A stretch of DNA of 51,558 nucleotides, from NCBI GenBank assembly GCA_027577595.1, contig JANBRJ010000110.1, positions 1-51,558 on the forward strand, given 5' to 3'. The notes under the pieces are model-generated. The model saw nothing but the letters and a program-made list of their open reading frames with translations. It was not told where the DNA came from and did no database searches. This DNA comes from Coemansia sp. RSA 487. Taxonomy: Eukaryota > Kickxellomycota > Kickxellomycetes > Kickxellales > Kickxellaceae. Positions 8,611 to 18,270 of the stretch are shown piece by piece; the stretch's first letter is position 1, and each line of letters starts with the position of its first letter. Made by a program: the position numbers and the translations under genes.

Positions 8611-11600
8611 TCAGCAGCGCGCCAACCGACGCTGCCTTTGCCTCGGCTGCTGCTGTTCGGGATCCGGTCCTTGCACGCTCACATCGGCCAGAGCCGTGTT
8701 GCGGCCACATGCAGCGGACGGGATCTGGTCATCGCCAAACACAGCAACATCGGCGAGCTGGTGAGCAGAGCCAGCGGTAGCAAATACATCAGACAAAGGG
8801 CTCGATATGTTGCTCCCGCCAAGAGGGTACTCCAAAGGAACAACGGGCGACGAATGAGCGGATCCAATATTTGGTCCCACAGCAAGCGACATCCTCTGGT
8901 TATTTCGGCGGGGAGGTCTATCTGATACACAGGGAGGAAGGGTGTCGGATACTCGACGGCTCCCCTCTTCCCATGGCCTGCTGCTGTTATCTGCTGGATG
9001 GTGGTGGTCGTGGCCAAGCTGTAGCGGCGGGCGTGGCAGGGGTGGTCTTCTATACGAAGATGCCGAGATGGGAGGAGGCAGCGCGATTGGCTGGTCCGTG
9101 GCTGCATCAAAGAGAACCGATGTCGCTGTATCGAACCGGCAGCTGTCGGGAGAAGCCAGCCCACCATCGGAAGAGTCGTCCTCTTCTGAATCGACTAGCT
9201 TGGGCGACAGCCGCGGACTGGATCTAACACGCGCAGCAAGCCCAGTGACTGGCACTGCTTCTTCTTCGCTATCGCTAGAGCATCTGGCAGTGCTTGCTGT
9301 TTTCCTGTATGTGGTGGCGGCGGTGGCTATCGAGGTCGTTGTAGCGGCGGCAGCAGCAACGCGCGTTTCGATCGACTGCGCTACCTGAGGGTCAACAAGA
9401 CGGATAGTCTCAAGCAGCCGCTGCTCCTCCGGGAACCGCACGTGTTTGCGCGTCGCCACTGGCTTGGGCACGACAGCAGCAGCAGCAGCAACACGGGCTG
9501 TGCGGTGGTTTCCGGAAGGTTCGTTGCAATTACTGCTGCTGGTGCCGCTGGTCCTCCGCGGAGTAATCGTGCCGCCTTCTGGAGCCAGCAGAAGACCAGG
9601 GAGCGACTGGAGCCGCGCACTTGGCATCGCCCGCCGCGTGCGCCCAGCCTTTAGGATCCCGCCCTGGCGTCTGGTCTGTGGCGTCAGCTGCTGGATGCTT
9701 TCAGTGTCCGACGCACACACATGCGCACTGGTGCTATCGCGCCGCATGGGCCGTGCGCCACGCGAACCCGAAGAAGAACCGGATACGCGGCGATTTTCCT
9801 TGGGGCTGGCACTGCCACTGGCCGGAGTTTCAAGCTCACGCGAGCTGTTCGCAGATTGATCTGCCACAGCACAAGCGACAGCGCGGCGGATCTCAGCTGG
9901 ATCCATCGAAAACGATCTCCGCGAACGCTCCCCAGCAGACGACTCGCCTGTCATGGGCCTCCTGGGCAACGAAAGATCCACAGTGGTTGCAGCACGCGCA
10001 CGCGCATCCTCGATTCTACGACGCCGCCCATCCATCAGCACGCCGAGCTCGGAGCTGATCCGACGCATCGTGCCTTCAGTTAGTCCATCGCGCGAGTTCT
10101 CCACGGTGTTGGCAATGAGCTGGAGCGCATCGATGCGCTGGACAATAGAGTTGTACCGCGCCTGCAAATCACCTTGCGTTTCGTTTTCTTCCCCGCGATG
10201 GCTATGAAGGTGCGCATGCCGTGCGTCGACGGCTGCCTGCTCCCGCTCGATATCGGCCGCTCCATCGAAAGAAAACCCGTCTTCGACGTCGCTTACCGTG
10301 TTGTGCTCTAGCAAGGGGAGCGGTGGTAGAGGGATCAGGGGAGCACAGCGATCCGCCCTCCTGGGCTCCTCTTTGGGCTTTGGCTGTGGTGATAGGACTT
10401 CGGAGTCAAGGAACGTCCAGTCGTCGATCTCCTCGCCAGAAGATTCGCCACCATCGCTGGGCACCCGCGCCCCGTTTGCCAGCCGACGCACCCTGCGCGC
10501 ACGGTCCGTCACACGCCCCTCGGTATTGCGCATCCAGCCACTGAGTCTGCGCAGCATGCCGGGCTTTTCATCGCTGTCCCCAAACGATGACGCAAGACGC
10601 GCCAGCGCAGAGCCCTTGGACGCTACCGACGTCTGCGACCCATTGGACCCCGATGTAAACAGCACCGACGACTGTACACTGCGCGTGCGCGCCGTCAAAG
10701 GAAACGGGATGGGCGGTTGGCGCCGCAGCTTGGTGGTCAGCGAAACTGCGCGCCGGTGGGACAACTGTTCAGAGCTAGCGCAGTCTTCCCGACTGCTGCC
10801 ATTGAGCGACGGGGGCAGAGACGGCGACATTGGCTGGGTTGGCGACATTGGCGGCGACTGCGATGGCGGCGGGGGAAGCATGGGAAGCGGCAGCGTGGGG
10901 GCCAGCGATGGTCGCCTTGCGCCTCCGGGGCGCGCAAGCATTTGGTGCGCGTCGCTGCGCCGCCCCCCAGCGCGTGGCGACGTCGCCCAGCCGCGCGCAT
11001 CGCTGCGTCGGCGTCTGGATGGCCTACCCACAGAGCACAGCGCTTGCTGCTCTGCCGTGGCTGTATTGGAGGCCGACAACACGCTACTATCTTTATTTTC
11101 TACTATTTCTTCTTTCTCGGCAGCCTTGCGCAGCTTCTCCTCAAGAACGCGGATCCGCTCTGCTTGTGCTGAGGCTAGCGCGCGGAACGACTCGGGCTGC
11201 ACGCCAACCCGAACCACAATGCTGCCGTCTTCGCTGCTAATGGCACCCGACTTGTCAAGCTCGTCCAGCGTACATACGGTGAATGTGTGCGAATGGCCGT
11301 GGGTCCATTCTGCAGCGTGCCACTGCGCAAAAAAGTACTTCTCGTCGTCTCCTTGCGTCGCCTCCAAGCTAAGCACACTGTTGCCAGAGGCAACATCCAC
11401 ACCGACCATGTAGCAGCTTGCAATCGGCGGACCCTCCACACACGTGATGGTGACTGCCACACACGGCTCGCCCAGCTCGTTGCGCGACCTGCGAGCCTCG
11501 GCCACCCATACAGCGCCATGCACGGGAGTCGAGTCGCCGATGATGCGCACATGCCCGCGCTTGCGTCCCAGGTCGGCAATGTTTGGCACGTGCACGGAAA

Positions 11601-13470
11601 AAAAGCGTTTGCTTGGGCGCACGCAGTCCATCAGCTTCGTGTGGTCCGGCAGCTCCGAGCCCCACGCTTGTGGTCGCGAGTGAACAGCGGTGACAAGAAG
11701 GCGCAGGATGGGCTCACGCTGCGCAACGGCTTGCGCTTGGGTCATCGACTCCATTATGGACTGCACGGTAGCCAGAGTTTCATCGATCCCGTTGCGCCAA
11801 TCCAAGCAGTCTCTTTGGTGCTCTTCGAGGAATCCGTGCATCGTGTGGAAGTGGTTCTCTAAAGCATTGACGTCACTCTGTATGTGCTGGTCCAGTTGGT
11901 GGCTGGCTTGCGCAAAGGCGCGGTCCAGGTCGCTGAGTGCCCCGTCGAGGAGCACGGTGCGGTGTCGGGTCTCTGTGAGATTGCGCACAAGCTTGAGTTG
12001 CAGCGCTTCGATTTCCTCGTATGTGTCGTCGTAGGCGACCGACAGCTTGACAATGCTGTGCAGCCGATGCGTTGCAGTCGTGGTTCCCTCGATGCACCGG
12101 TTGCAGATGGGCTGCTCGCACGTTTGACACCACAGGTCGTTGCGCACTCCTGGATGTATTGCGCATCGGTCTTGACCGCTGTTAGTTTTTGAGTCCTGTA
12201 GAAGCGCAGCTTCTGCTGCTGCCGCCGCCGCTGCCGCCGCTGGTAGTGAGGCGGTTGACTGATGCAAGCTATGTGCCAAGACACTTTCTATCTCATCTGT
12301 ATCTTCTTCCTCGACAAGTGTGGCAAGGTGCTGTTGCTGTTGTTGTTGTTGTTGTTGTTGTTGCTGCTGCTGCTTGTCAGTCGCGTCTGGTGTTACAGTG
12401 GTCACTGTTGCCACAGTAAGCGGTTCCTCTACTAGACCTACTTCCAGTAGCTCATCGGCATATGGTTTCTTTTTTACGCTGCAAGCGGTTGCTGCTATGG
12501 CGTGCTCCTCGGTCAGCGTGTGCATGGAGACCGGCGATGAATCCTTGGATGCCACTGTTGCTGTGGCCGCTGTTGACGATCCGCCGCTTCTACTACGTCT
12601 CCTATGCTTATTTTTCTGTCTACTATATCCGTTGTGTCTGCGCGGCGTAGAATCAACTGAATAAGACTCTTGTGGCGTGTCGTTAAAGGACGTGGCTTCT
12701 GCGTCGTTTGCAAATGTGCCGCTGGACTTTGCGCTCCTGCTGGTAGTTGTCTCCGCTGCTGCTGCCGCCGACTCTGACCTCTTTCTTCCTCCTCTTCCTC
12801 CTCCTCCTCTCCCTCCGTGGTGTACATGGTCGGCTGGAAGAGGACTACGCATCACTGTATCTTCGTCGTATGAGTGGTTAGACGGTGTGTCTAGTTGAGT
12901 GTATATGAAATGTGGCACCGAGGGCGAGCGCTCAGCTACCATGTACTGTGTATCCGCTGGTAAATGGTGTTGAACAAGTGGCATATGCGTATCAGAGTGT
13001 TCAAGAGTACAATGCTTTGGCTGCCGCTGGTGCCGGTGACGGTGATGGTGGCGATGCAGTCGTTTTGGTAGTATTTTAGATGTGGCCGAGGACAAGTTAT
13101 GGTGCGCCAAAGAATCTGGTGGCGAGCCGCTGATTGCTTGTTTACTGCTTTCCTTTGTAAATGGTGGTTTTTGCTTGAAAAGGAAACGTGCTAGTTTTGT
13201 TGTTGTTGTTGTTGTTGTTGTTGCTGTTGCCGTTGTGTTTTTTGCTTGGCTGCTTAGCACCTGCTGTCCGTCTGCTTGCCATGAACTTCTGTTTTGCGTC
13301 CTGCTGTCTTGCGCTTCGTGCTCATGCGTGCTCTGCATGATGTGGATAGAGTTTCTGTCTAACCGTGCATTGGATGTGGTTGCGATGGATGGACCACCTG
13401 GAGTACCTTGGTTTCTGCTGTTGACACAAAATTCCAAAATCGTTTGCAAAAATGGTGGAGGCGGTGCCAT
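8611..13470 (-). CDS. Large B-box, coiled-coil, MATH-like protein (TRIM-like without RING)
   Basis: This single exon encodes 1619 residues. The first 430 are disordered, with a polyglutamine run near 367-380 and polyalanine near 410-420. A B-box type 2 zinc finger follows: C436, H439, C448, C451, C456, C459, H468 and H471. A coiled coil covers about 480-590. A beta-rich region at about 620-760 (from FFSVHVPN to VVRVGVQPESF) looks like a MATH domain, as in animal TRIM37. A short second coiled coil (ERIRVLEEKLRK) closes the structured part. The remaining ~830 residues are Ser-, Pro- and Arg-rich, with SR-like and proline stretches. RING is absent, so ubiquitin ligase activity is not predicted from this chain. 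B-box proteins are rare in fungi, and the role here is unknown. The MATH call is tentative. The long plus-strand open frames within are shadows caused by GC-rich codons. Confidence 0.85.
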   Translation of the reverse strand: MAPPPPFLQTILEFCVNSRNQGTPGGPSIATTSNARLDRNSIHIMQSTHEHEAQDSRTQNRSSWQADGQQVLSSQAKNTTATATTTTTTTTKLARFLFKQKPPFTKESSKQAISGSPPDSLAHHNLSSATSKILPKRLHRHHHRHRHQRQPKHCTLEHSDTHMPLVQHHLPADTQYMVAERSPSVPHFIYTQLDTPSNHSYDEDTVMRSPLPADHVHHGGRGGGGRGGRKRSESAAAAAETTTSRSAKSSGTFANDAEATSFNDTPQESYSVDSTPRRHNGYSRQKNKHRRRSRSGGSSTAATATVASKDSSPVSMHTLTEEHAIAATACSVKKKPYADELLEVGLVEEPLTVATVTTVTPDATDKQQQQQQQQQQQQQQHLATLVEEEDTDEIESVLAHSLHQSTASLPAAAAAAAAAEAALLQDSKTNSGQDRCAIHPGVRNDLWCQTCEQPICNRCIEGTTTATHRLHSIVKLSVAYDDTYEEIEALQLKLVRNLTETRHRTVLLDGALSDLDRAFAQASHQLDQHIQSDVNALENHFHTMHGFLEEHQRDCLDWRNGIDETLATVQSIMESMTQAQAVAQREPILRLLVTAVHSRPQAWGSELPDHTKLMDCVRPSKRFFSVHVPNIADLGRKRGHVRIIGDSTPVHGAVWVAEARRSRNELGEPCVAVTITCVEGPPIASCYMVGVDVASGNSVLSLEATQGDDEKYFFAQWHAAEWTHGHSHTFTVCTLDELDKSGAISSEDGSIVVRVGVQPESFRALASAQAERIRVLEEKLRKAAEKEEIVENKDSSVLSASNTATAEQQALCSVGRPSRRRRSDARGWATSPRAGGRRSDAHQMLARPGGARRPSLAPTLPLPMLPPPPSQSPPMSPTQPMSPSLPPSLNGSSREDCASSEQLSHRRAVSLTTKLRRQPPIPFPLTARTRSVQSSVLFTSGSNGSQTSVASKGSALARLASSFGDSDEKPGMLRRLSGWMRNTEGRVTDRARRVRRLANGARVPSDGGESSGEEIDDWTFLDSEVLSPQPKPKEEPRRADRCAPLIPLPPLPLLEHNTVSDVEDGFSFDGAADIEREQAAVDARHAHLHSHRGEENETQGDLQARYNSIVQRIDALQLIANTVENSRDGLTEGTMRRISSELGVLMDGRRRRIEDARARAATTVDLSLPRRPMTGESSAGERSRRSFSMDPAEIRRAVACAVADQSANSSRELETPASGSASPKENRRVSGSSSGSRGARPMRRDSTSAHVCASDTESIQQLTPQTRRQGGILKAGRTRRAMPSARLQSLPGLLLAPEGGTITPRRTSGTSSSNCNEPSGNHRTARVAAAAAVVPKPVATRKHVRFPEEQRLLETIRLVDPQVAQSIETRVAAAAATTTSIATAATTYRKTASTARCSSDSEEEAVPVTGLAARVRSSPRLSPKLVDSEEDDSSDGGLASPDSCRFDTATSVLFDAATDQPIALPPPISASSYRRPPLPRPPLQLGHDHHHPADNSSRPWEEGSRRVSDTLPPCVSDRPPRRNNQRMSLAVGPNIGSAHSSPVVPLEYPLGGSNISSPLSDVFATAGSAHQLADVAVFGDDQIPSAACGRNTALADVSVQGPDPEQQQPRQRQRRLARC
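12318..12372 (+). repeat. Trinucleotide repeat encoding polyglutamine
   Basis: A CTG/TTG triplet tract on the plus strand reads as CAG/CAA codons on the minus strand and encodes the Gln run in the B-box protein. Mixed codons suggest moderate stability. A related GTT-rich tract lies at 13197-13226 in the same gene. Confidence 0.9.
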
Positions 13471-14219
13471 TTTTTCCTCCTATATGTGGAATAGTTGAGG
13501 AGGATGAGGGAGAATAAGGGGGAGGGGAACACGTTAAGAACATGTAAAGAGGGGAACTGAGGGGAAGAGGGGACACACTTTGATTTCGCAACTCTTAAAA
13601 TTGGTGTCATCCGTTTATTTTATTGATAAACAAGACACACATGTGACACTTGTCTTGTTCTGTAGGGAGAAAGGCGTGTGGATGGGCGGGAATCAACAAG
13701 TGTTGCAGTCGGAGAGAATGATTCAATCAATTTCTCTGGTGCGTCGCGAGAAACGAGAAAGCCCAGTGTCCAAAATGATCGCCAGTAACCGCAAGCAATA
13801 AATCGTACCTTCTATTTCCAAAAATGAAAAATGCTGTCTTGTTCAAAAGCTGATGGATACGTACGAATGATGAATATTTTCAGTAGAGTATTAATATTAG
13901 CGAGCCCCCAGCTAGACAAGTACAGAAGGAAAAATAAAAAAAGGAAGGAAGGAAGAAAGAATGAATGAATGAAACTGAGACTATTGTGCATCAAGAAGAG
14001 GAAGAAAAGCTACGCTTAAAAAGGTCTGCTGGACGAATGAGGGAAAAAACAGACATTGAGAACAAACATTTTAGATACTTTTGTCAAAGTGCATGCAAAA
14101 CGAGCAAAAGAGGGGAGAGTTCCTTACATCGTGGATTCCACACTTTTGTCGCTGTTGTTGTTATTGTTGCAGTAGTTGTTGTTAGGAAAGCTGAGTGGCG
14201 CAGTTGATGCATGAATGAG
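13471..14219. other. Intergenic: promoter of B-box gene, 3' flank of zinc-ribbon gene
   Basis: No convincing gene is seen in this 749-bp gap. It contains purine-rich tracts (13497-13560 and 13926-13975) and a short TTG/GTT-rich tract at 14151-14190. The minus strand close to the B-box start is pyrimidine-rich, as in many fungal promoters. Small open frames here have no recognisable content. Confidence 0.5.
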
Positions 14220-15581
14220 TCAAGGAAGACAAGCGAGACTGTCTTTGCGTTGCTCCTGCTGCAGCCGCAGTGTCGATGCAAGAGACCACGGTTCAGTGGG
14301 CTGCGGATGCATCAGGCTCTGAGCATCTCTGGGCCGCTCCAGCCCGCTACCGCATCCAGGACACCGCAGCAGGTAGCTGCGCTTCTGTGAAAGAAGTACA
14401 CGCTCGAAGCAAAGCACGCAAGTGACAGCAACTGGCAGCTCGTCGGCCTTTGGCGTACAAGCCAGCTTCTGTTTGGTCAGCACCTCTTCTTCAACGGCAT
14501 CTTCCTGAGCAGCAACTGAATCATCGCATTCGTCATCCCATCCATTGGTAATATTCTGCTCGTCGTACTCGTATTCCTTTGTACCATCGCTCGACAATGC
14601 CACCAGCTGTGGATGGTCCCCGCTGACAGAAGATGAATCGGAATGAGCCGAGCGAAGCGACTCGAATGACACACTCTTGAACGCCTTGTCCAGGAGAGCC
14701 TCGCTCTGGTGTTTTCCTATATGGTCGTTTTCCGAAAAGGCGTCTGTCTCGGGTGCAGGCGACCAGGCAATATGCGTGCATTTGGTTTCCAAGCACCCCG
14801 AGGACCGGACGGGCGACAGCATCTTTGGCATCTTGGTGCGCAGCATGTGGCGGTGGTTTCGCGGCTGGATCGTCACCAGCGCGTCTGCAGGGTTGAGTGT
14901 TAGCCCGAGCCCGATGATGGGTCGCGTGCGTGTGCCGCCCAAGCTGCTGCTGCTCCCATTGCTTACGCTTGATGCATTGCCGATGTGTCGCTTCGGCTCG
15001 TTGAGCGGTGGCAGCATCGAGTGCAGGCTGATGGATGCGCGCATTTTGCGGCTCGGGGGTCTTTGCATCGGATACACAATGTTTTTTTTGTTGGAGTTGC
15101 TGCAATCCCGCGCCATGTTGCTCGCAATGGCTCCGTTTACGGTGATAACGCGGCGCGGCGCGGCCAGCGCAAACCGAGGGTGGCCGAGCGCCGGGTAGTA
15201 CGTCTGGCCGGATGCTGTGGCAGTTGCGGCTCCATTGATAGTGATGGTGGGCAGCGACTCTCTTTTGTCGCCCAGCGCCGCCAGCCCATGCCTCCTGCTC
15301 TCACTCTCTCCCTGAGAGGCATTGGGCATTGGCGAGTCGCGCCCCAGGAACGACGGATGCTCGGCAATGGCAGCCATCGATGTGCCTCCGCCGATGGGCG
15401 GTGGGGCTATACGCATGGCACGCGTGGATGCGGTGGCGAATGGAAGAACCCGCGACTGGCTGCTTGTGGTGCTTGCGTTGGTGCTGAGGCTGCTTTCGCG
15501 CCTGTGCGTGCGGATAGGCGTGCTGTGCTTTTGGGATGAGGATAGTTGCAGTGGACGCAAGCTGCTTCCGATTCCAATCAT
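14220..15581 (-). CDS. Uncharacterised protein with C-terminal zinc ribbon
   Basis: This encodes 453 residues from the ATG complementary to 15579-15581 (MIGIGSSLRPLQ). An in-frame ATG at 15656 would add 25 mostly hydrophobic residues and is less likely, since that DNA looks like an AT-rich leader. Most of the chain is disordered and rich in Ser, Arg and Pro, with an acidic patch near 355-395. Near the C-terminus a CVLC...CPGC pair about 20 residues apart forms a zinc-ribbon-like module inside CVLCFERVLLSQKRSYLLRC. No enzyme signature is visible. The family was not recognised, and a scaffold or regulatory role is possible but not shown. Confidence 0.7.
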   Translation of the reverse strand: MIGIGSSLRPLQLSSSQKHSTPIRTHRRESSLSTNASTTSSQSRVLPFATASTRAMRIAPPPIGGGTSMAAIAEHPSFLGRDSPMPNASQGESESRRHGLAALGDKRESLPTITINGAATATASGQTYYPALGHPRFALAAPRRVITVNGAIASNMARDCSNSNKKNIVYPMQRPPSRKMRASISLHSMLPPLNEPKRHIGNASSVSNGSSSSLGGTRTRPIIGLGLTLNPADALVTIQPRNHRHMLRTKMPKMLSPVRSSGCLETKCTHIAWSPAPETDAFSENDHIGKHQSEALLDKAFKSVSFESLRSAHSDSSSVSGDHPQLVALSSDGTKEYEYDEQNITNGWDDECDDSVAAQEDAVEEEVLTKQKLACTPKADELPVAVTCVLCFERVLLSQKRSYLLRCPGCGSGLERPRDAQSLMHPQPTEPWSLASTLRLQQEQRKDSLACLP

Positions 15582-16103
15582 TTCCGCTATTTCCCTGGGA
15601 TTAATAAATAAGCCAAAATATATAGGGAAGAAGGAGAGAGAGAAAAAAAGGAACATGGCCTATATGCAAGGGTTTTCTGGAGCCTTTATTTCGTCTAGTT
15701 TTCTATTTTTTGTTTTGTTTTTTGTTTGTTTGTTTGTTTGTTTCTTTTTTCTGTTTGTCTGTCGTCCCCTGTCGCGTTTGAGAATATATTGGACAGCTAA
15801 TACTATTCAGGACAATGGATACGAGCAGTAGCAGCAAAAGACGGGATGTTGGGCTGGGCAAAGAAACGAGCAGTAAGAGTGTGTTTTGGCGCTTGTCACA
15901 GCGCAAATACCCATGCTCGTGAGATCACCTAAAGTATGGACTGGGATGTCGTCACATACGCATCTTCTTCAAACGATCGTCGCAGTTAAAAAGAACAGAA
16001 ATCCTTCTGGTTGTAAAAAATAATAATAATAATAATAATGATAGCGCTTGCTTAGCTGCTGGCTGCATATGACGAAGAGCTCTGACGATAAATACCCTAT
16101 CGA

Positions 16104-16111
16104 TTACGTCA
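16104..16111 (+). promoter_or_regulatory. ATF/CREB-like site upstream of bZIP gene
   Basis: TTACGTCA differs by one base from the TGACGTCA bound by Atf1/CREB-type bZIP dimers. It lies about 430 bp upstream of the ATG of an Atf1-like factor, which makes autoregulation possible. A single 8-mer can occur by chance. Confidence 0.35.
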
Positions 16112-16242
16112 TTGACCAAGGGAAGAAGAGTGTGCAAAAAAAAAGCTGAACTTTGTCCTACTGGCTGCAACTCATGATGTAATCTAACCAACCAACAGCA
16201 ATTGATGGCCAAAGACTTCTGGCCTGTTCATCTTTTACGTTC

Positions 16243-16313
16243 GTAAGTACGAAAAAAATGTTTTTTTTATCTTCTTCAAATATCGTTTATACTGACACCT
16301 TATCTTTATTTAG
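16243..16313 (+). other. Candidate 71-nt leader intron of bZIP gene
   Basis: GTAAGT at 16243 is a full-consensus donor. A branch-like ACTGAC at 16291-16296, a pyrimidine-rich stretch and TTTAG at 16309-16313 follow, with the branch A about 18 nt before the AG. The order and spacing are those of a short fungal intron. It lies in non-coding DNA 220 bp before the ATG, so it would be a 5' UTR intron. CTGGCAG about 30 bases further on is an alternative acceptor. Confidence 0.5.
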
Positions 16314-16535
16314 ATATTTATCCACCAACTGACTTGTTCTGGCAGTGACTTTATTTCGAATTCTTTGCTATATTGAAATTTGCCAAGAAAGCCTGTAAAT
16401 AAAGGGAAAAAAAAGAAGGCTACTTGCGACTTTTCGGGTTAAATTCAAATCTTTCCAAAACTACTCTCCTCTTTTTTTTCGCACCATTTCACATTATTTT
16501 TATTCTTATCTGAATTCGGGGTATTCTTTCACAAA

Positions 16536-18128
16536 ATGACTACGCATAAACGTAGGACATCAAAGCTTGAGCTCGAGCCTAATCCCTTTGAGCAGAGCTT
16601 TTCACGTGTACGGTCGTCCGAGAACATTGCTGAGTCTCTGCTTGAGAGCAAGGCAAGGAGGAGCCCGAGCACCTCTTCCTCTTCTTCCTCGGGACTTCAC
16701 AAGGCCAAAGAAACGCCACCATCGGCTACAGCCAACGAAGCATCGATACGGCAGAAAAGACAGGAAGGGGCCGCTATAACAACGCCATTATCGGCAGGAT
16801 CCTCTTCATCATCTTCATCTAGACCAACACAAAGGATAATCTTGCCACCAGTGACGGCCATTACCACTCCGCTGCATGCGTCCAAAATAAGCGAAGCATG
16901 GGGTCCTGAATCCCTGCGAAGCGGACCCTTGTCGCCAGCAATGCTTGGCGGCCCCGCAGCCGACAGCATGTACAAAGCGCAACCACGCACGACACCGCGA
17001 CTGGGAATGTCTGACCCGCTTTTGCACACGGGGCTGACGCCGTTTATGTCGGGCGAAACGCACCCGGTGATTACGGCGGGGCCTCTGGAAACATCGCTGG
17101 CGACGACTTCGGGGCTCCAGGCTATGATCCATGCCACGATGAATGGCCACGAGATCATGGCGACGCCTGGGGGTTCGCTGCATATCGCTGCCAGAAAGAA
17201 ACGCGTCGATAGACAACCGGTAGAGAAGGAGAAGGAGAAGGAGAAGGAGAAGGAGAGGGAGAGGGAGAGGGAGAGGGAGAGGGAGAGGGAGGATGATATG
17301 GAGATGGAGATGGAGAAGGAGGGGGAGGAAGGCTTGCCATTATTAATGACGACTGGCGCTGGCAATGCCAATAATCTGCATTATGAGCTCAAACGTCCTG
17401 CAGTCGAGACGCCGGGCGTGAATACTGCGCAGCCAGAGGAACCGCGAATGGCTAGCACTTCATCCCGACCGCCGCCATCGCGGGCCAAGCGCGCACGATC
17501 AGGAAACAATACCAGCGAATTGGCGACAACGAAGGCTGACAAACGAGATGCTGCCAGCAATAGCACCAGCACAGCTAAATTAACGACGACCAAACGCACG
17601 AGTAGCGGTGGTACCAGAAGGAAACCGACAAATAACCCCGCATCAACAACGCAACTGACACCGCCCGACGAAGCAGAGGAGGGGGAGGAGGGTGAAGGCG
17701 AGGGTGAGGATGGTGACGGGAAGCGGCAGCAATTTCTCGAACGCAACCGAATAGCAGCACTCAAATGCAGACAGCGCAAGAAGAAGCAGCTCCAGGAGCT
17801 GCAAGACCGACACGACTACGTGATAATGGAGAACAAGCGGCTACATGCCGAATACATGCAGCTGCGAGAGCAAGCGTTGCAAATGCGGGCACTGTTGGCT
17901 GCGCACCGTGAATGTCCTGTGGCTAAGGCAAACGGCGTGTTTGGAACTGATAGTTTGCCGCTGGGTATGTCGTCGTTGTCGCTTCAGCAGCCGTTGCTGT
18001 TTACAAATGGGCCCGAGAGCGAGCATGCAAAAGATATCATTGCTGCAATTCCGCCAGCGTCGAACGGTGTGCCGGTCCATGCCATCGACCCTGTTACCGG
18101 CAACCCAGTCAACATGTTGCCGCACTAA
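16536..18128 (+). CDS. Atf1-like bZIP transcription factor
   Basis: This encodes 530 residues of an ATF/CREB-class factor like fungal Atf1/Sko1, known targets of the Sty1/Hog1 stress MAP kinase. The N-terminus carries PNPFEQSFS (residues 14-22), matching the Aft1 osmotic-stress domain. A region around 110-180 with ESLRSGPLSPAMLGGP and LHTGLTPFMSGET resembles the Aft1 HRA and HRR segments. The bZIP basic region FLERNRIAALKCRQRKKKQ lies near 406-424, followed by leucine heptads. LLAAHRECPV after the zipper is typical of Atf1. Residues 230-265 form a Glu-Lys then Glu-Arg alternating tract encoded by a GAGAAG/GAGAGG minisatellite. A leader intron and an ATF-like site lie upstream. The gene is convergent with the MFS gene; a CT microsatellite sits in the 142-bp gap. 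Confidence 0.92.
   Translation: MTTHKRRTSKLELEPNPFEQSFSRVRSSENIAESLLESKARRSPSTSSSSSSGLHKAKETPPSATANEASIRQKRQEGAAITTPLSAGSSSSSSSRPTQRIILPPVTAITTPLHASKISEAWGPESLRSGPLSPAMLGGPAADSMYKAQPRTTPRLGMSDPLLHTGLTPFMSGETHPVITAGPLETSLATTSGLQAMIHATMNGHEIMATPGGSLHIAARKKRVDRQPVEKEKEKEKEKEREREREREREREDDMEMEMEKEGEEGLPLLMTTGAGNANNLHYELKRPAVETPGVNTAQPEEPRMASTSSRPPPSRAKRARSGNNTSELATTKADKRDAASNSTSTAKLTTTKRTSSGGTRRKPTNNPASTTQLTPPDEAEEGEEGEGEGEDGDGKRQQFLERNRIAALKCRQRKKKQLQELQDRHDYVIMENKRLHAEYMQLREQALQMRALLAAHRECPVAKANGVFGTDSLPLGMSSLSLQQPLLFTNGPESEHAKDIIAAIPPASNGVPVHAIDPVTGNPVNMLPH
17222..17293 (+). repeat. In-frame hexanucleotide minisatellite (GAGAAG/GAGAGG)
   Basis: About six GAGAAG units are followed by about six GAGAGG units inside the bZIP gene, giving alternating Glu-Lys then Glu-Arg. 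The clean switch between two unit types suggests recent expansion by slippage. Length variation between strains is likely. Confidence 0.9.
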
Positions 18129-18198
18129 ACCAGTTTGGAAAAATTAAATACAGCGCTTTCTTTATTTGGGCACGCAAGCACTATTGCGTCATCCATCC

Positions 18199-18221
18199 TC
18201 TCTCTCTCTCTCTCTCTCTTT
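18199..18221 (+). repeat. CT dinucleotide microsatellite
   Basis: A run of TC/CT repeats lies in the short gap between the convergent bZIP and MFS genes, within presumed 3' untranslated sequence. Confidence 0.9.
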
Positions 18222-18270
18222 TCAGATATTGTAATTTTAAAACCAAGGATAATTCCATAAAGGCTTAATT

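Larger units (their letters stand above)
15582..16535. promoter_or_regulatory. Divergent promoter region: zinc-ribbon gene and bZIP gene
   Basis: This 954-bp region separates two divergently transcribed genes. It contains an ATA triplet microsatellite (16019-16040), a TTTG-rich tract (15710-15755), an ATF/CREB-like TTACGTCA site (16104-16111) and a likely leader intron (16243-16313), the last two on the bZIP side. Open frames inside it are short and biased by simple sequence. Confidence 0.5.

Noticed and set aside
10298-11413. 371-codon open frame on the plus strand
   Set aside because: It lies fully inside the B-box gene on the other strand and is Ser/Arg-biased, as expected for a shadow of GC-rich codons.
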